Part shown: positions 1 to 14,557 of the stretch, one piece after another
Layout: each line of letters begins with the position of its first letter
Numbering within the stretch: position 1 is the first letter of the stretch
DNA from: Microbulbifer sp. Q7
GTDB taxonomy: Bacteria; Pseudomonadota; Gammaproteobacteria; Pseudomonadales; Cellvibrionaceae
DNA length: 64,000 nucleotides
Direction of reading: 5' to 3'
Assembly: GCF_001639145.1 (NCBI RefSeq)
Contig: NZ_LROY01000002.1
Span: 342,501 to 406,500, forward strand
Position numbers and translations under genes: made by a program
The notes under the pieces: model-generated
The model's input: only the letters and a program-made list of their open reading frames with translations
Database searches by the model: none
What the model was told of the DNA's origin: nothing

Positions 1-2824
<2,824 letters not shown>

Positions 2825-3037
2825 TACAACAGAAATGGTTATTTACGATCGGATTATGAATCCGGGATTGTGAATCGAGAGACGCGTAGATCGATTGATC
2901 GACTTGCGGTGTATTACTACAGAATGTTTTACCGACCTTTTTGGGTTGATCGTTAACTGCGAGAGCAGTGGCAAACGGACGATCAAGCGGCAGCGCGGAG
3001 CATAGAGCTCATAAGACCACGCCAACCCAAGCCAGTT
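2825..3037 (+). other. 23S-5S internal transcribed spacer
   Basis: About 213 bases separate the 23S and 5S genes. I see no tRNA or ORF in it. It is part of the rRNA primary transcript and presumably carries processing stems, which I did not resolve in detail. Confidence 0.8.
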
Positions 3038-3157
3038 TGCCTGACGACAATAGAGTTGTGGAACCACCTGATCCCTTGCCGAACTCAGAAGTGAAACGCA
3101 ACATCGCCGATGGTAGTGTGGGGCTTCCCCATGTGAGAGTAGGTCATCGTCAGGCTT
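3038..3157 (+). rRNA. rrf: 5S ribosomal RNA
   Basis: This is a 5S rRNA of about 120 bases. It contains the highly conserved CCGAACTCAGAAGTGAAACG block, and its terminal helix pairs CTGACGA near 3041 with TCGTCAG near 3147. It lies about 210 bases after the 23S gene in the usual operon order and is followed at once by a terminator. Confidence 0.97.
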
Positions 3158-3164
3158 CTATTCC

Positions 3165-3200
3165 AAAAGCCCTGATCGCTAACGCGGTCAGGGCTTTTTT
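3165..3200 (+). terminator. Rho-independent terminator of the rRNA operon
   Basis: An AAAAGCCCTGATCGC / GCGGTCAGGGC hairpin is followed by TTTTTT, immediately after 5S. Similar sequences recur at 3567-3604 and 3795-3851. Confidence 0.9.
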
Positions 3201-3327
3201 CATTGCAGCCTGCCGATGAACTACCGCTGCGCGGTACGGTCAGGTCACTCGGGCCATCCTTGGCCCTCGCCTTTCGGGCAGCCTTCGGCTGTGCAAAACG
3301 GCTGTCGTGCCGTTTTGTCAGGCTTCT

Positions 3328-3373
3328 AAATAAAAAAAAGGGCCACCCATTTGGGTGGCCCTTTTTTTATTTA
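3328..3373. terminator. Bidirectional rho-independent terminator
   Basis: A GGGCCACCC / GGGTGGCCC stem is flanked by A-runs on the left and T-runs on the right, so it could terminate transcription from either side. Confidence 0.85.
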
Positions 3374-3566
3374 GGATACGGTGAATTACTGCCACTACCT
3401 CGCAGCGCAAAGCGCTGCCATGTGAAAGGTCGTGCGCGACCCCGGCCGCTCCGAAGGAGCAGAGGCTAGGGCGCCGAAAGGCGTCGCACCGCGATGGCGA
3501 GCGCCGCTCGACACCCAGTGTAGGTCCGCAGACTTCCAGCGACCCACACCACCAGGTCGAACATAG

Positions 3567-3604
3567 AAAGGCCCCGATCGCCAACGCGACCAGGGCCTTT
3601 TTTA
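3567..3604. terminator. Terminator-like hairpin related to the rrn terminator
   Basis: AAAGGCCCCGATCGCC and CGACCAGGGCCTTTTTT form a stem resembling the one at 3165-3200. No gene obviously needs it here, which fits a duplicated element. Confidence 0.7.
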
Positions 3605-3794
3605 TATCCACACGGCGCTACTGAATTAGCTACCTGGTCAGGTTTAAGTAAAGGAGGCGTTTAAGAAACGGGTGCCACCTTCCAAGGCCGGACTGATCAC
3701 ATTGGCTGCGCCAATGCGCCTCTTCGGGCGCCTGCGGCGTCCCAACCGCTGGCGCGGTTGGTCGAACCGAGTGTCGGTAATCAACCGACCCCAG

Positions 3795-3851
3795 GTACCA
3801 AACAAAAAAGCCCTGACTGCTTTCGCAATCAGGGCTTTTTTGTTTGGTACC
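3795..3851. terminator. Terminator of tRNA-Leu, overlapping its 3' end
   Basis: This is a long near-perfect inverted repeat. The outer arms are GGTACCAAACAAAAAA and the inner stem is GCCCTGA / TCAGGGC. It sits at the 3' end of the minus-strand tRNA-Leu, and the outer arm includes the encoded CCA end of the tRNA. Confidence 0.85.
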
Positions 3852-3931
3852 AGAGGCCGGACTCGAACCGGCACACCCGTTAAGGCGGGGGATTTTGAAT
3901 CCCCTGTGTCTACCAATTTCACCACTCTGGC
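3845..3931 (-). tRNA. tRNA-Leu (anticodon CAA)
   Basis: Read on the minus strand, this is an 87-base class II tRNA with acceptor stem GCCAGAG / CTCTGGT, D-arm, variable arm and T-loop GTTCGAGTC. The anticodon stem GGGGA/TCCCC has loop TTCAAAA, giving anticodon CAA, which reads UUG. The CCA end is encoded at 3845-3847. Confidence 0.96.
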
Positions 3932-3974
3932 AGTTTCACAAGCGAAGATCGGACTTGGCTTGGAAAGGACGATG

Positions 3975-4002
3975 ATTATAGCGATGGGCCGGTTGCGGTC
4001 AA
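3975..4002 (-). promoter_or_regulatory. sigma70 promoter of tRNA-Leu
   Basis: On the minus strand, TTGACC (3997-4002) is followed by a 16-base spacer and a perfect TATAAT (3975-3980). It lies 44 bases upstream of the tRNA 5' end. Confidence 0.85.
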
Positions 4003-4008
4003 CTGGAT

Positions 4009-4037
4009 TTGGCTACGGGAGTGCTTTCCGTTAGGAT
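4009..4037 (+). promoter_or_regulatory. Candidate promoter of queA
   Basis: TTGGCT, 17 bases, then TAGGAT, about 35 bases before queA. Each hexamer matches the consensus at four of six positions, so this is only a candidate. It would be divergent from the tRNA-Leu promoter. Confidence 0.35.
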
Positions 4038-4071
4038 TCGCGGCCAATCAATAACCACCTAGACTGAGTTC

Positions 4072-6340
<2,269 letters not shown>

Positions 6341-6357
6341 GCCGTGTCAGTGCTGAT

Positions 6358-6385
6358 TTGTGCCACCTGCCTATCCCCGTATAAT
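6358..6385 (+). promoter_or_regulatory. sigma70 promoter upstream of secD
   Basis: TTGTGC, a 16-base spacer, then a perfect TATAAT (6380-6385) lie in the 164-base tgt-secD gap. This suggests that secDF has its own promoter instead of depending only on queA-tgt transcription. Confidence 0.7.
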
Positions 6386-6504
6386 CAGCCCCCAACTTGG
6401 ATACGTGCGCTGGCTGGCTTGTAATCATCAGGCGCCGGCCGCATATCGTCAGTTATCGAAAAAAATGTGCCCGTGGAGCGGGCCACTCCAACAATGAGAA
6501 CCGC

Positions 6505-8373
6505 ATGAACCGCTTCCCCCTCTGGAAATATCTCCTGATTCTGATCATTACCGGGTTGGGGCTGTTGTACGCAGCGCCGAACCTGTACCGCCCGGACCCT
6601 GCCGTGCAGGTATCCGGTCAATCCACCGTGTTGAAGATTGATCAAAATGTGCTCGCCGAAGTCCAGAAGGCACTGGACGAGGCAGGAATCGGCTATTTTG
6701 GCGGCGAGGTGCAGGACAAGTCGGTACTGATCCGTCTCAAGTCCATCGAGGAGCAGCTCCCGGCGAAGCGCGCAATTCAGGAATTCCTGGGTCACGGTGA
6801 GTATGTTGTGGCGCTGAACCTGGCGCCCACGACCCCTGAGTGGTTGCAAAACCTGGGCGCCAGCCCGATGAAGCTCGGTCTTGACCTGGCGGGCGGTGTG
6901 CACTTCCTGATGGAGGTGGATACCAATTCTATTGTGAAGACCAATATGGAAGGCTACGTCGCCGACGTGAAGTCCAAGCTGCGTGCAGCCAAGGCGCGCT
7001 ACCGCAGTGTGGACCTGAGGGACGATCGGGAAATCGTGGCCCGATTCCGCGATGAAGAGCTGCGCACGCTCGGTTTGCGTACACTGCGTAAAGAGTTCCC
7101 CACCCTGCAATTTCGCGAAGCCGGTGGCGGCAGCAATCTTGAAATCCGTGCGACCTTGTCTGAACAGGAAATCAAGCAGCTGGAAGATTATGCGGTAACC
7201 CAGAACCTGACCACCTTGCGCAACCGCGTGAACGAGCTGGGGGTTGCGGAGCCCATCGTGCAGCGCCAGGGGCGCAACCGGATCGTGGTCGAGTTGCCGG
7301 GCGTACAGGATACGGCGGAAGCCAAGCGCATCATTGGTAAAACCGCGAACCTTGAATATCGCATGGAGGCCAAGTCGGACACACTGGTCACCAGCAAAGA
7401 GTACTTTGAATTCCGCGATGAGCAGGAACGCGCTGCCTACGGCGGTGCCTGGCTGGAACGTAAAATCATCATTTCCGGTGAGCGGGTAACGGACGCCCGG
7501 GTTGGCTATGACGAGAGCGGGTTCCCACAGGTGAATATCACCCTGGATTCCCGCGGTGGCGAGATGATGCATCGCGCCACCTGGAAGAACGTCGGCCGCC
7601 GGATGGGGACGCTATTCGTCGAGAGTCGCTTCACCCCGGAAAAACAGCTGGACGCGGAAGGCAACGAAGTCATCGTGCAGAAGCGCACAGATGACAAAAA
7701 GATCATCAGCCTCGCCACTGTGCAGAGCCCCCTGGGCCGCCAGTTCCGCACCACCGGGCTGGGTAGCCCGGCTGAGGCACAGGAACTGGCACTGTTGCTG
7801 CGATCGGGTGCCCTGGCTGCGCCCATGTACTTCGTGGAAGAGCGGGTGATTGGCCCGTCCCTCGGTGCGGACAATATTAAGGTCGGTGTGACCTCAGTGC
7901 AGATTGGTCTGCTCGCGGTGGTCATCTGTATGCTGGTTTTCTACCGGGTCTTCGGGCTCGCGGCGAATATCGCACTGGCGACCAACCTGGTGTTGCTGGT
8001 GGCCGTGATGTCGATTCTGGGGGCCACTCTCACCCTCCCGGGTATTGCCGGTATGGTACTGACCATCGGTATGGCGGTGGATGCCAACGTTCTGATCTTC
8101 TCGAGGATACGGGAGGAATTGCGCAACGGTCTGCCACCGCAATCTGCAATCAATGCCGGTTTTGACAACGCCTTCAGTGCGATTGTCGACGCCAATATCA
8201 CCACCCTGATCGTGGCGGTTATTCTCTATGCCATCGGCTCCGGACCGGTACAGGGCTTTGCGGTGACACTGTCCATCGGCATTCTCACCTCCATGTTCAG
8301 CGCCATTATAGGCACGCGGGCATTGATCAATTTGTTCTACGGCGGCCGCCGTGTGCAGAAACTGTGGATTTAA
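6505..8373 (+). CDS. secD: Protein translocase subunit SecD
   Basis: SecD with SecF forms an inner-membrane RND-type complex that uses the proton gradient to pull exported proteins through SecYEG. The chosen ATG gives 622 residues, close to the E. coli length. An N-terminal helix (WKYLLILIITGLGLLYA) is followed by the LGLDLAGGVHF motif near residue 128. A large periplasmic domain then leads to the C-terminal five-helix domain with GMAVDANVLIF and RIREEL. An upstream in-frame ATG at 6397 would add 36 residues unlike the family and is rejected. secF starts 10 bases downstream. Confidence 0.96.
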   Translation: MNRFPLWKYLLILIITGLGLLYAAPNLYRPDPAVQVSGQSTVLKIDQNVLAEVQKALDEAGIGYFGGEVQDKSVLIRLKSIEEQLPAKRAIQEFLGHGEYVVALNLAPTTPEWLQNLGASPMKLGLDLAGGVHFLMEVDTNSIVKTNMEGYVADVKSKLRAAKARYRSVDLRDDREIVARFRDEELRTLGLRTLRKEFPTLQFREAGGGSNLEIRATLSEQEIKQLEDYAVTQNLTTLRNRVNELGVAEPIVQRQGRNRIVVELPGVQDTAEAKRIIGKTANLEYRMEAKSDTLVTSKEYFEFRDEQERAAYGGAWLERKIIISGERVTDARVGYDESGFPQVNITLDSRGGEMMHRATWKNVGRRMGTLFVESRFTPEKQLDAEGNEVIVQKRTDDKKIISLATVQSPLGRQFRTTGLGSPAEAQELALLLRSGALAAPMYFVEERVIGPSLGADNIKVGVTSVQIGLLAVVICMLVFYRVFGLAANIALATNLVLLVAVMSILGATLTLPGIAGMVLTIGMAVDANVLIFSRIREELRNGLPPQSAINAGFDNAFSAIVDANITTLIVAVILYAIGSGPVQGFAVTLSIGILTSMFSAIIGTRALINLFYGGRRVQKLWI

Positions 8374-8383
8374 GGGGACGGTG

Positions 8384-9385
8384 ATGAGCACTACCAAAGA
8401 AGAAAACGGCAAGATCACCGAGTATATGGGCAAGCGCGTATACGATTTCATGCGCTGGCGCAAAGTGGCTGCGGCCATGTCGCTGATCCTGGTGATTGCC
8501 TCTATTGTCGCCCTGGCCACCAATGGCCTGAAACTGGGCCTGGACTTTACCGGCGGCACCCAGATTGAAGTCGGCTATGAAAACCCGCCGAAGATTGAAG
8601 ATGTACGCAGTCAATTGGCCGAGGCTGGATTTGAAGGCGCCGCGGTGGTGCGTTTCGGCTCCGACAGCGAATTGCTGATCAAGCTTCCTCCGGAAGTTGC
8701 GGTAAAGCAGACACAGCAAAATGCCCGCGATGCCGAAGCGACCAACTCCATCGGCGACAAAGTGGTTGGGGCCTTGCGCCAGCACTCTGATGGGCGTATC
8801 GACCTGCGTCGGGTGGAAATGATGGGGCCGCAAATCGGTGAGGAACTGCGCGATGATGGCGGCCTGGGCATGTTGTTTGCGCTGGCGGTGGTGATGGCGT
8901 ACGTGGCGCTGCGCTTCCAGTACAAATTTGCGGTCGGCGCCGTGGTGGCGCTGATACACGATGTGATCATCGTGCTCGGATTTTTCGCGATTCTGCGCCT
9001 GGACTTTGACCTCACGGTGCTAGCCGCGGTGCTGGCGGTGATCGGCTACTCGATCAACGACACCATCGTGGTGTACGACCGGGTGCGGGAGAACTTCCGC
9101 AAGGTGCGGCAGGCTGAGCCCGACGAAGTGATCAATATTTCCATGAGCCAGACGCTGAGCCGGACCTTCATGACCTCTTTCACCACCTTGCTGGTGCTGT
9201 GGGCCCTGCAGTTCTTTGGTGGCGAACTGATCCACAACTTCTCGCTGGCACTGATTGTGGGCGTCATCATCGGTACCTTCTCGTCCGTGTATGTGGCAGC
9301 CAACATCCTGATGGCGATGAATATCACCAAGGAAGACTTGATGCCGCCGGTGAAGGAAGGTGCGGAGCTGGATGAGATGCCCTGA
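8384..9385 (+). CDS. secF: Protein translocase subunit SecF
   Basis: SecF is the partner of SecD in the Sec accessory complex. The 333-residue protein has an N-terminal helix around residues 20-40, then the LGLDFTGGTQIEV motif. The conserved membrane domain contains GYSINDTIVVYDRVREN and the FMTSFTTLL segment near the C-terminus. The start was chosen at ATG 8384 after the GGGGA Shine-Dalgarno at 8373-8378. A GTG at 8381 is also possible. A strong terminator follows the gene. Confidence 0.96.
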   Translation: MSTTKEENGKITEYMGKRVYDFMRWRKVAAAMSLILVIASIVALATNGLKLGLDFTGGTQIEVGYENPPKIEDVRSQLAEAGFEGAAVVRFGSDSELLIKLPPEVAVKQTQQNARDAEATNSIGDKVVGALRQHSDGRIDLRRVEMMGPQIGEELRDDGGLGMLFALAVVMAYVALRFQYKFAVGAVVALIHDVIIVLGFFAILRLDFDLTVLAAVLAVIGYSINDTIVVYDRVRENFRKVRQAEPDEVINISMSQTLSRTFMTSFTTLLVLWALQFFGGELIHNFSLALIVGVIIGTFSSVYVAANILMAMNITKEDLMPPVKEGAELDEMP

Positions 9386-9404
9386 AGTTTAGGCAATAAG
9401 ATCA

Positions 9405-9444
9405 GGCACAAAAAAGGCGGGATTGATCCCGCCTTTTTTGTGCC
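9405..9444 (+). terminator. Rho-independent terminator after secF
   Basis: A long inverted repeat pairs GGCACAAAAAAGGCGGGA with TCCCGCCTTTTTTGTGCC. It has a T-run on both strands and ends the secDF unit. Confidence 0.93.
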
Positions 9445-9574
9445 TGCTTTTTGTACCCGGGCGCTAACGCCTGCCAGTATCTATCGCGGTTGCACATAGT
9501 CTCTGTCCTGCCGGTCACCATCCGCTGTGCGGCTTCACAATAAGTTCAGCAGCGATGACGGTGTGTATCAGGTA

Positions 9575-9772
9575 TCAGGCGCGCGGCTTTTTGCCGAGCG
9601 TGATGTGCTTGGGGCCGGAAGTGTTGGTCTGGCCGCTGACACCTTTGGGTACCTGCTCAATCTGCCCGCCGTTGGCGAGGAACGCCTGAATCTGGGATTC
9701 GATGGCTTCGCGTGACTCGGTTGAGACTGTTTCCTTACTGCGTTTGCTGGCGCTGGATGCTTTTTTAGCCAC
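9575..9772 (-). CDS. Small SutA-like RNA polymerase-associated protein
   Basis: This is a protein of about 65 residues with a lysine/serine-rich N-terminus and the stretch REAIESQIQAFLANGGQIEQV. It resembles the C-terminal part of Pseudomonas SutA (R-ALA-AMEEFLSRGGKVQEI), an RNA-polymerase-binding transcription regulator of slow growth. The match is from memory of the family and is moderate. I chose GTG 9772. An in-frame ATG at 9832 would add a CTNCG segment that reads like non-coding upstream DNA. It stands alone between convergent units. Confidence 0.6.
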   Translation of the reverse strand: MAKKASSASKRSKETVSTESREAIESQIQAFLANGGQIEQVPKGVSGQTNTSGPKHITLGKKPRA

Positions 9773-9942
9773 AATACTGTCCACTTTTATGTATGAGCGG
9801 TAGATAATACCGCAATTTGTGCAAAAAATCACCCGCCATGGGGCTGCGGTGGCGCGTGGGGCAGGCGGGCGCCTGCGTTGGCAGGCGCGGTGCTTATCGG
9901 AGAAGGGTGAAATTCGCCGGAAAAGGCTGGTAGATCAGGGGG

Positions 9943-10914
9943 TTACCTGGCCGATGTGGGGGACTCGGTACGATCGACCCGGTTGTTGTGTGCAACAAAG
10001 TAGGCCCCCAGGTAGTGGGCATAATTGACCCCGGTGTTACTGACATACTTGCCACTGGCCTGCTTGCCGCCCGACCAGGCGTGCCCCACACCATTAAGCC
10101 ACAGCATGGATACCCGTCCGTCCTGCCACAAGGTTTCGGTTGCGGTGTGCCCGCCCTCGCTATAGGTGCTGGTTTCCGGGAGCTGCTCCACCTGGTACAC
10201 GCCCGCCATGCCCTGGGCGTTTTGCTGGTTGTAGCAGGCGTTGACCGTCTTGTCGTCGGTTCCGTGGGTGATGGACGCGATCTGGGTTGCGAAATGCTCG
10301 GCATTGTTTCCCGCATAGCCGAGGCAGCGGTTGGTGACATCGGCAGCTTCACAGCGGCCAATGGCGCCACTGGGGCTGGTGCCGATACTTGGCCCGGCGC
10401 TCACACCAACACCGGCAAACACATCCGGTGCGATACAGGCGGTGGTGTTGGCAAATACGGCCCCGGAGGAAAGCCCGGCAATGTATACCTGGTTCGGGTC
10501 GATATCGCGGGCGCTGTCATCGCTCATGGTCTCGGCCAGGCTGATCAGGTTTTTGTAGTCACCCGAAGAGCGGGATCTGGCGTCTTCCCAGTAGGACCAG
10601 CAGTTGTAGCCGGCCTTGTGCTTGGCATCCGGGACTGCGACCACCATGCCGTAGGTTTCTGCGGCGCCTTCGAGGTCGGCGGTCAGGTAGCTATCAATGG
10701 GCTGAACGCAACCGTGCAGAAGCACCAGCAAGGATTTGCCGTCTCCGATGGGGGAGCGGCTATCGGGGGTGTAAATATGGACTTTGTCGAAGCCGCCAAT
10801 GGGCACATTGTGTTGCCAGCTTCCGGCTGAGGTGTAGCTTGCACCTGTTGCAAGCAGGGCGCCGAGACCGGCACCCAGCAGCGTGCGCGTAGGGCGCTCA
10901 ATCATCATATTCAC
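9943..10914 (-). CDS. Secreted PHB depolymerase-family esterase
   Basis: The 323-residue protein has an N-terminal hydrophobic signal segment (about residues 10-30). It then shows the alpha/beta-hydrolase pattern of the PHB depolymerase/feruloyl-esterase family: LLVLLHGC for the oxyanion hole near residue 63, the lipase box GLSSG with nucleophile Ser149, a HGTDDKTV aspartate region, and the catalytic-histidine context GVGHAWSGG. It is probably extracellular. The substrate cannot be told from sequence; short-chain polyhydroxyalkanoate or another ester polymer is likely. It stands alone, opposite in strand to secDF. Confidence 0.85.
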   Translation of the reverse strand: MNMMIERPTRTLLGAGLGALLATGASYTSAGSWQHNVPIGGFDKVHIYTPDSRSPIGDGKSLLVLLHGCVQPIDSYLTADLEGAAETYGMVVAVPDAKHKAGYNCWSYWEDARSRSSGDYKNLISLAETMSDDSARDIDPNQVYIAGLSSGAVFANTTACIAPDVFAGVGVSAGPSIGTSPSGAIGRCEAADVTNRCLGYAGNNAEHFATQIASITHGTDDKTVNACYNQQNAQGMAGVYQVEQLPETSTYSEGGHTATETLWQDGRVSMLWLNGVGHAWSGGKQASGKYVSNTGVNYAHYLGAYFVAHNNRVDRTESPTSAR

Positions 10915-11044
10915 CGCTATTGTTATGGGACCTCCCCCGAGCCTAGCGGGCCTGGCGAGTGAGGGGTATGCGACTTAGGTAGTACGGTGGTAGCACGGCC
11001 GCGGTTTGGCCAAAAGGGGACTGAGGGGGTGCAGTGGAGGGCGC

Positions 11045-11737
11045 TTAGGCGCCGTCGCCTTCTTGCGTCAGATCCTGGTCACCGGTTGTCGATGGGTCCA
11101 GTGGCCAGCCGCCAAGGTCACGCCAGCGGTTAACGATGCCACAGAAGAGCTCGGCGGTTTTTTGTGCGTCGTATTCTGCGGAATGCGCGGCATTGTTGTC
11201 GAACTCGATGCCGGCAGTCTGGCAGGCCTTGGCGAGCACCGTCTGCCCATAAGCGAGGCCCGCCAGGGTTGCGGTATCCATACAGGAGAATGGGTGGAAG
11301 GGATTGCGTTTGACGCCGCACCGTTCCACGGCTGCATTGATGAAGCCCAGATCGAAGTGGGCGTTGTGGGCCACCATGATCGCCCGGGTGCAGCTATGGG
11401 ACTTGATGGCGCTGCGGATCTTGCGAAACATCTCGGGCAGCGCTATTTCTTCTGGCCAGGCGTCGCGGTCGGGCGATTCCAGGTCGATACCAGTGAAATC
11501 CAGCGCGGACTGCTCGATATTGGCACCTTCAAACGGTTCGATATGGAAACTGTGGGTCTCCTCGGCAAACAGGGTCCCGTCGTCATCCATATTCAGGATG
11601 ACCGCGGATACCTCCAGCAAGGCATCGGTGCGGGCATTGAAGCCTGCAGTTTCCAGATCCAGAACCACCGGTAGAAAACCGCGGAATCTTTGGGCCAGGA
11701 GGCTCTTGGGGCCTTGGGGCGTTTCTGCTGGGGTCAC
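11045..11737 (-). CDS. rnt: Ribonuclease T
   Basis: RNase T is a DEDDh 3'-5' exonuclease that trims tRNA CCA ends and the 3' ends of stable RNAs. The 230-residue protein has the Exo I motif [11 protein letters not shown] near residue 25. The Exo II region contains [10 protein letters not shown] near residue 123, and Exo III has [14 protein letters not shown] near residue 185. The GTG start at 11737 is preceded by AGGA at a suitable distance. It is on the same strand as pyrC, 63 bases downstream of it, so the two may be co-transcribed. Confidence 0.93.
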   Translation of the reverse strand: MTPAETPQGPKSLLAQRFRGFLPVVLDLETAGFNARTDALLEVSAVILNMDDDGTLFAEETHSFHIEPFEGANIEQSALDFTGIDLESPDRDAWPEEIALPEMFRKIRSAIKSHSCTRAIMVAHNAHFDLGFINAAVERCGVKRNPFHPFSCMDTATLAGLAYGQTVLAKACQTAGIEFDNNAAHSAEYDAQKTAELFCGIVNRWRDLGGWPLDPSTTGDQDLTQEGDGA

Positions 11738-11800
11738 GGGAATCCTGAATAATCTATCAAACGAACAAACGGTGCGGCGCCTGTGTGCGGCAACCCGGGG

Positions 11801-12838
11801 TTAAACTCTGCGCCAGTTCAGTGTTTCGCCGGCTGCCAGCGGAATCAGTGCCTCTTCGCCCATCGGCAGGCCGGAGGGGAGTGTCCACGGCTCGCGCACC
11901 AGGGTGATGGTATCCGAGTTGCGTGGCAGGCCGTAGAAGTCCGGCCCGAACTCACTGGCGAAGCCTTCCAGTTTGTCCAGTTTTCCTGCCCGCTCGAACG
12001 CCTCGGCATACAGCTCGATGGCACTGTAAGCGGTGTAACAGCCGGCACAGCCGCACGCGGTTTCTTTCTTGCCCTGCGCATGCGGGGCGGAGTCGGTGCC
12101 TAGGAAGAACTTCGGACTGCCACTGGTGGCCGCTTCGATCAGCGCATTCTGGTGGTAACCGCGCTTCAGGATCGGCAGGCAGTAATAGTGGGGGCGAATC
12201 CCGCCAACCAACATGTGGTTGCGATTGTACAGCAGGTGGTGCGCGGTGATGGTGGCTGCCACGCCTTCCCGCGCATTGGCAACAAACTCCGCGGCGTGCG
12301 CCGTGGTGATGTGCTCCAGCACAATCTTGAGGCTGGGGAAGTCCTCCACCACGGGGCCCAATATGGTCTCGATGAAAATGCGTTCGCGGTCGAAGATATC
12401 GATGTCGCTGGTGGTGACTTCTCCGTGCAGCAGTAGTTTCATGCCGCAGGATTGCATCGCTTCGAGGGCCGGGTAGATGTTGGCAATATCCGTCACCCCG
12501 GAGTCCGAGTTGGTGGTGGCGCCAGCCGGATAGAGCTTGGCGGCCACCACGCCTGCAGCGTGGGCCTGTTGCACGACCTCGGGTGTGGTGTTGTCCGTGA
12601 GGTAAATCACCATGAGTGGCGTAAAGCTCTTGCCCTGCGGGATTGCAGACTCAATGCGCGCCTTGTAGGCCAATGCCTCGTCGGCATTCACCACCGGTGG
12701 TACCAGATTGGGCATGATGATCGCCCGCTGAAATTGCTCTGCGGCGTCGCCCACGGTGCGTGTCAGCGCCGCGCCATCGCGCAAATGAATGTGCCAGTCG
12801 TCAGGTTTACGCAGAGTAATTTGCTGTTTCGGCTCCAC
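11801..12838 (-). CDS. pyrC: Dihydroorotase PyrC
   Basis: PyrC closes N-carbamoyl-aspartate to dihydroorotate in pyrimidine synthesis. The 345-residue class II enzyme shows the zinc-binding [10 protein letters not shown] motif at residues 12-21 and the carbamylated-lysine context [19 protein letters not shown] and [12 protein letters not shown] follow, then [14 protein letters not shown]. The GTG start at 12838 is preceded by a strong GGAGGAG. Its head-to-head neighbour argG starts about 355 bases away. Confidence 0.96.
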   Translation of the reverse strand: MEPKQQITLRKPDDWHIHLRDGAALTRTVGDAAEQFQRAIIMPNLVPPVVNADEALAYKARIESAIPQGKSFTPLMVIYLTDNTTPEVVQQAHAAGVVAAKLYPAGATTNSDSGVTDIANIYPALEAMQSCGMKLLLHGEVTTSDIDIFDRERIFIETILGPVVEDFPSLKIVLEHITTAHAAEFVANAREGVAATITAHHLLYNRNHMLVGGIRPHYYCLPILKRGYHQNALIEAATSGSPKFFLGTDSAPHAQGKKETACGCAGCYTAYSAIELYAEAFERAGKLDKLEGFASEFGPDFYGLPRNSDTITLVREPWTLPSGLPMGEEALIPLAAGETLNWRRV

Positions 12839-13193
12839 CGAATATCTCCTCCCGGATTGATCGCGGCGCCGATGCTACCCGAAGCGCCAGTAAATTGCGA
12901 AAGCTGCCGCAAATGCCTTATCTGCAAGCAGTTTGAGTGTAAAGTGAACAGATGGTGCCGATTACCGGGCGAACAATCCGGCGACGCTCGTTGTGGTGCT
13001 AGTCGTAGCCGATTCTAGGCGCTACAATCCCGCCCCGAAAAAAGGCGGCCTGTCCGCCGTTCCTGGGCACTCATCCAAAAATAATCCCCCCCAGACCGAG
13101 CGTTAAATGGGCGCCTTGCCCCGCTGCGGCGGCATCGTTGCCTTTAGTGACGGCACTTCCCGTGTAAACGGGCCCACTATACAGAGGATAGTA
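12839..13193. other. Divergent intergenic region pyrC/argG
   Basis: These 355 bases between divergent genes must hold both promoters. A TACAAT -10-like hexamer sits near 13022 for argG, but I cannot pair it with a good -35. I found no ORF or RNA gene here that I would support. Confidence 0.5.
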
Positions 13194-14414
13194 ATGAGTA
13201 AGATCGACAAGGTGGTGCTGGCGTATTCTGGTGGCCTCGACACTTCGGTGATCGTGCGTTGGCTACAGGATACCTATGGTTGTGAAGTCGTCACGTTTAC
13301 CGCGGATATCGGTCAGGGAGAGGAGGTAGAGCCTGCGCGCGCCAAGGCGGAAGCGCTTGGCGTGAAGGAAATTTACATCGACGACCTGCGCGAAGAGTTC
13401 GTGCGGGACTTCGTGTTCCCCATGTTCCGCGCCAATACCATCTATGAAGGGGAGTACCTTCTGGGTACCTCCATTGCTCGCCCCCTGATTGCCAAGCGGC
13501 TGATAGAGATCGCCAACGAGACCGGCGCCGATGCCATCTCGCACGGCGCCACCGGCAAAGGCAACGACCAGGTGCGCTTTGAACTGGGCGCCTACGCGCT
13601 GAAGCCGGGCATCCAGGTGATTGCCCCGTGGCGCGAATGGGACCTGACTTCCCGCGAAAAGCTGATGCAATACTGCGAGCAGCACAAGATCCCGGTGGAT
13701 TTCTCCAACAAGAAGAAAAAGTCGCCGTACTCCATGGATGCCAACCTGCTGCACATTTCCTATGAAGGCGGTGTGCTCGAGGAGCCCTGGGCAGAAGCGG
13801 AAGACGATATGTGGCGCTGGAGTGTCAGCCCTGAAGCGGCGCCGGACCAGCCTACCTATATTACTTTGCAGTTTGAGCAGGGCGATCCCGTCGCTATCGA
13901 CGGCGAGCGCATGAGTCCGGCCACATTGCTGGAGAAGCTGAACAAGCTGGGTGGCGCCAATGGCATCGGGCGACTTGATATCGTGGAAAACCGTTACGTG
14001 GGCATGAAATCCCGCGGTTGCTACGAAACTCCCGGCGGCACCATTTTGATGAAGGCGCACCGCGCCATCGAATCCATCACCCTGGATCGTGAAGTAGCCC
14101 ACCTCAAAGACGAGTTGATGCCGCGTTACGCCAAGCTGATTTACAACGGCTACTGGTGGTCTCCGGAGCGCCGGATGCTGCAGGCAGCCATTGACGAATC
14201 ACAGGCGGTGGTGAACGGTGAGGTGCGGCTGAAGTTGTACAAAGGAAGTGTCGCAGCGGTTGGCCGCCGTTCGGAAGACAGTCTGTTTGATGAAAAAATA
14301 GCCACCTTCGAAGACGATGCTGGTGCCTACGACCAGAAAGACGCCGAAGGCTTCATCAAGTTGAACGCCCTTAGGCTGCGAATTGCCGCAGGTAAAGGCA
14401 GAGACTTGATCTAA
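13194..14414 (+). CDS. argG: Argininosuccinate synthase ArgG
   Basis: ArgG joins citrulline and aspartate using ATP in arginine synthesis. With the ATG at 13194 the protein has 406 residues, typical of the type I family. The ATP-binding motif [10 protein letters not shown] comes near residue 9, followed by [15 protein letters not shown] and YETPGGTIL. The AGAGGATAGTA stretch before the start is a good ribosome-binding site. The longer frame from 13107 has no family similarity at its N-terminus. A weak hairpin follows the stop codon. Confidence 0.97.
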   Translation: MSKIDKVVLAYSGGLDTSVIVRWLQDTYGCEVVTFTADIGQGEEVEPARAKAEALGVKEIYIDDLREEFVRDFVFPMFRANTIYEGEYLLGTSIARPLIAKRLIEIANETGADAISHGATGKGNDQVRFELGAYALKPGIQVIAPWREWDLTSREKLMQYCEQHKIPVDFSNKKKKSPYSMDANLLHISYEGGVLEEPWAEAEDDMWRWSVSPEAAPDQPTYITLQFEQGDPVAIDGERMSPATLLEKLNKLGGANGIGRLDIVENRYVGMKSRGCYETPGGTILMKAHRAIESITLDREVAHLKDELMPRYAKLIYNGYWWSPERRMLQAAIDESQAVVNGEVRLKLYKGSVAAVGRRSEDSLFDEKIATFEDDAGAYDQKDAEGFIKLNALRLRIAAGKGRDLI

Positions 14415-14425
14415 ATCAGCCAGAG

Positions 14426-14453
14426 GCGGCGATTACAGCGTTTAAATCGTCGC
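14426..14453 (+). terminator. Weak terminator-like hairpin after argG
   Basis: GCGGCGATT pairs with AATCGTCGC (one G-U pair) 11 bases after argG. Only a short T-rich tail follows, so termination is uncertain. Confidence 0.4.
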
Positions 14454-14557
14454 TTCTGTGCCCGCCCGGTCTACCGTGAAGGGTGTAGCCGCTATTTGGG
14501 TGGCGGTCCCCTCGCGTATGACGGAAATGAACCTCAAAAAGCAACGGAAGTTACACA

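Larger units (their letters stand above)
3201..3844. other. Gene-poor stretch with repeated terminators
   Basis: I see no convincing gene between the rRNA operon and tRNA-Leu. The stretch holds at least three hairpins with T-runs, listed separately. It also holds short palindromes such as GCAGCGC AA GCGCTGC near 3403. The 5S 3'-end string GTCAGGCTTCTA recurs near 3317-3328, directly before the second terminator, which suggests a duplicated rrn tail. Confidence 0.6.
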
